The translations under genes and the position numbers were made by a program. From positions 1,934,696-1,998,695 of the forward strand of contig NZ_KV917374.1 of NCBI RefSeq assembly GCF_002019645.1: a stretch of DNA of 64,000 bases, given 5' to 3'. The first letter of the stretch is position 1; every line of letters starts with the position of its first letter. Of this stretch, positions 62,404 to 64,000 are shown one piece after another. The DNA comes from Litchfieldia alkalitelluris (GTDB taxonomy: Bacteria > Bacillota > Bacilli > Bacillales > Bacillaceae_L). A model generated the notes under the pieces. That model saw only the letters and a program-made list of their open reading frames with translations. It made no database searches and had not been told where the DNA came from.

Positions 62404-63669
62404 ATGAATGATTTAATTAACAATAATAGCATTACTGAAATAGAAGAACCGAAAAAGTTTAAAAAAGCAAAAAAGAGAAGAGGGGTTTTTACACTAGTAA
62501 CTGGTGGAGTGATTGGCTCAATGCTCACGCTGGGTGTTGCTCCTTACATCGGTTATGTAGAAGATTTGTATTCTCAGGTTCACGCAAAGGTATCTCAGTT
62601 TACTGGACAAGAAGAAAGTAACACTGAACAAGTGGCTATACAAGAAACTCCTGTAACAAGTGTATCAACTTCGACAACTTCGTCTGGTTCGTTGGCAGAC
62701 ATGGTAGAGGAAGCGTCCAAAGCGATTGTTGGAATCGTTAATTTACAAGCACAAACTGGGCGGAACATTTATTCGAATTCTACTAATTCAGACACTGTTG
62801 AAAGTGGCACAGGTACGGGTGTGATTTTTCAAATAGATAAACAAAGCGCATATGTTGTTACGAATAATCATGTGATTGAGAATGCAACTGAGCTTGAAAT
62901 CACTGTGTATGGTGGAGAAAAGACAACGGCTGAGGTCATTGGTGCAGATCCTTTAACTGATTTAGCGGTGTTAAAAATTGATGCTGAATATGCAACTAGT
63001 CATCTAGATTTCGGTGACTCAAGTACTCTTAGAGCGGGTGAAACAGTCTTGGCGATAGGAAATCCTCTTGGTCTTGAGTTTTCAAATACAGTTACTCAAG
63101 GTATTGTTAGTGCTGTTGACAGAACTATTTCTGTTACAACTTCAGCAGGACAATGGGACTTAAACGTCATACAGACTGATGCAGCAATTAACCCTGGTAA
63201 CAGTGGTGGAGCTCTTATTAATACCTCAGGTCAATTAGTTGGTATTAATAGTTTGAAAATCGCTGTCGATGGAGTTGAGGGCTTAGGCTTTGCGATTCCT
63301 AGCAATGATTTAGTGCCTATTATTAATGAAATGATTAAAACTGGACAAGTTGAGCGCCCATATATGGGAGTTGGCTTAGCTAGTTTAGAAGAAGTTCCTT
63401 CCATGTACCTTCAACATCTACCACAAACTATTGAGGGTGGGGCAATGGTGACGACGATCGATTCCAATTCAGCAGCGGCTCAAGCTGGGTTAAAAGTCCA
63501 AGATGTAATTGTATCAATGAATAATCAACCTATCACAAGTTCAGATGATTTGCGAAAGTATTTATATACAGAGCTTAAAGTAGGTGACAAAGTATCTCTT
63601 GAGGTTTATCGTGCAGGGGATAAAATAAACATGGAGTTAACACTAACAAGTAGTAATAAAATTAGTTAA
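62404..63669 (+). CDS. HtrA/DegP-family membrane serine protease
   Basis: ATG 62404 has AAGGAGG 8 nt upstream; the longer frame runs back over the previous gene. The 421-residue protein has a cytoplasmic basic start (KKFKKAKKRRG), one TM at about 28-50, a linker, then the S1C protease: His in VVTNNHVIEN, Asp in DPLTDLAVLKID, Ser in INPGNSGGALIN. A PDZ domain follows (GGAMVTTIDSNSAAAQAGL). B. subtilis HtrA/HtrB/YyxA have this form and are induced by CssRS. No CssR-type site was recognised. Confidence 0.95.
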   Translation: MNDLINNNSITEIEEPKKFKKAKKRRGVFTLVTGGVIGSMLTLGVAPYIGYVEDLYSQVHAKVSQFTGQEESNTEQVAIQETPVTSVSTSTTSSGSLADMVEEASKAIVGIVNLQAQTGRNIYSNSTNSDTVESGTGTGVIFQIDKQSAYVVTNNHVIENATELEITVYGGEKTTAEVIGADPLTDLAVLKIDAEYATSHLDFGDSSTLRAGETVLAIGNPLGLEFSNTVTQGIVSAVDRTISVTTSAGQWDLNVIQTDAAINPGNSGGALINTSGQLVGINSLKIAVDGVEGLGFAIPSNDLVPIINEMIKTGQVERPYMGVGLASLEEVPSMYLQHLPQTIEGGAMVTTIDSNSAAAQAGLKVQDVIVSMNNQPITSSDDLRKYLYTELKVGDKVSLEVYRAGDKINMELTLTSSNKIS

Positions 63670-63690
63670 TCTATAAATATCTTTAAAATA

Positions 63691-63715
63691 GGGAGCGTTT
63701 TAGCTTCCTTTTTAT
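63691..63715 (+). terminator. Terminator of the htrA-type gene
   Basis: GGGAGC-GTTTTA-GCTTCC with one G-T pair, then TTTTTATTTTTT. Confidence 0.75.
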
Positions 63716-63864
63716 TTTTTATAGAATCCTAGACGTTCTCCAATACTACATTTTTATGGGCAAATCGTAGCTATTGATTTTTTAAAGGAAATAGTAGGCA
63801 TTTTGTTGAACAATATTACTAAGGGTAAAAAATAAACCATTCCACAAGTGTTAGGAGAATATTC

Positions 63865-64000
63865 ATGACTCATTCTAATCGGATACTTGTTATCGGTAGT
63901 TATAACATGGATTTATCATTTCATGTGACGAGATTACCAAAGCCAGGAGAAACATTAATAGGGAAAAGTTTTCACAAAGGACCTGGAGGAAAAGGCTCAA
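63865..64000 (+). CDS. Ribokinase-family carbohydrate kinase, 3' end outside the window
   Basis: The first 45 codons after ATG 63865 (TTAGGAG 7 nt upstream) read ILVIGSYNMDLSFHVTRLPK, then PGETLIGKSFHKGPGGKGS. This is the N-terminal PfkB/RbsK signature: GSxNxD and GGKG(A/S). It is cut by the window end, so full identity (ribokinase or another PfkB kinase) is open. Confidence 0.88.
   Translation, partial: MTHSNRILVIGSYNMDLSFHVTRLPKPGETLIGKSFHKGPGGKGS

Overview
The window comes from a low-GC, endospore-forming Gram-positive bacterium of the Bacillaceae. The support is two sporulation-type histidine kinases, a Spo0A-type response regulator flanked by 0A boxes, a cluster of YjcZ-type small sporulation proteins with spoVIF, a tyrosine T-box ahead of a TyrZ-type synthetase, and consistent AGGAGG ribosome binding sites. 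I see no rRNA, tRNA, prophage or CRISPR-Cas genes. The species cannot be named from the sequence alone.

Layout. 0-2.4 kb: a 5'-truncated PAS histidine kinase and a six-TM KinB-like kinase. 2.4-3.05 kb: dispersed hairpin repeats. 3.9-8.5 kb: a GntR-controlled sugar-acid operon (LtnD/GarR-type dehydrogenase, DUF1537 kinase, GntP permease) with a three-site phased operator. 8.8 kb: the Spo0A-family regulator. 10.2-15.3 kb: an MFS permease, then a divergent phosphate-starvation export unit (phoX-tatA-tatC) with a PhoP box of 11-bp repeats. 15.8-23.5 kb: TetR with paired SMR pumps, MarR with GNAT, SDR, nitroreductase, DoxX, GNAT and DUF3817. 23.5-26.5 kb: a 29-unit tandem hairpin array with a 52-bp period, split by an IS256-family element. 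26.5-30.4 kb: a Ytr-like GntR/ABC operon followed by an ECF sigma factor. 30.4-36.3 kb: small lipoproteins and membrane proteins, several of them broken. 36.4-40 kb: a DEAD-box helicase, then MarR, T-box and tyrosyl-tRNA synthetase. 40.6-43.9 kb: a TetR-controlled ABC exporter. 44.4-47.8 kb: DUF421 and the YjcZ/spoVIF sporulation cluster. 48-53.7 kb: small membrane proteins with many disrupted genes. 53.7-54.7 kb: a second 52-bp hairpin array. 55-64 kb: a phosphatase, a secreted protein with seven 28-residue repeats, a secreted beta-propeller, a hydrolase, a LysM amidase, an YnfA-like protein, an HtrA protease and the start of a ribokinase.

The most unusual content is intergenic. Three sequence-unrelated hairpin families share nearly the same spacing. 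The GTCCGAA arrays repeat at exactly 52 bp. A two-copy TATGATTCACTT hairpin repeats at 52 bp. A GGAAAAATTCC-type family occurs as quartets with spacings of about 51, 61 and 51 bp at four separate loci. These values are close to 5, 6 and 5 turns of B-DNA. Removing the IS and one target duplication restores the 52-bp phase of the first array exactly. I do not recognise a described system with this geometry; its function is unknown.

A second theme is gene decay. A phospholipase-A2-like gene has an in-frame TGA, one YjcZ gene is truncated, and at least three other reading frames are broken by frameshifts, most of them between 46.7 and 52.1 kb.
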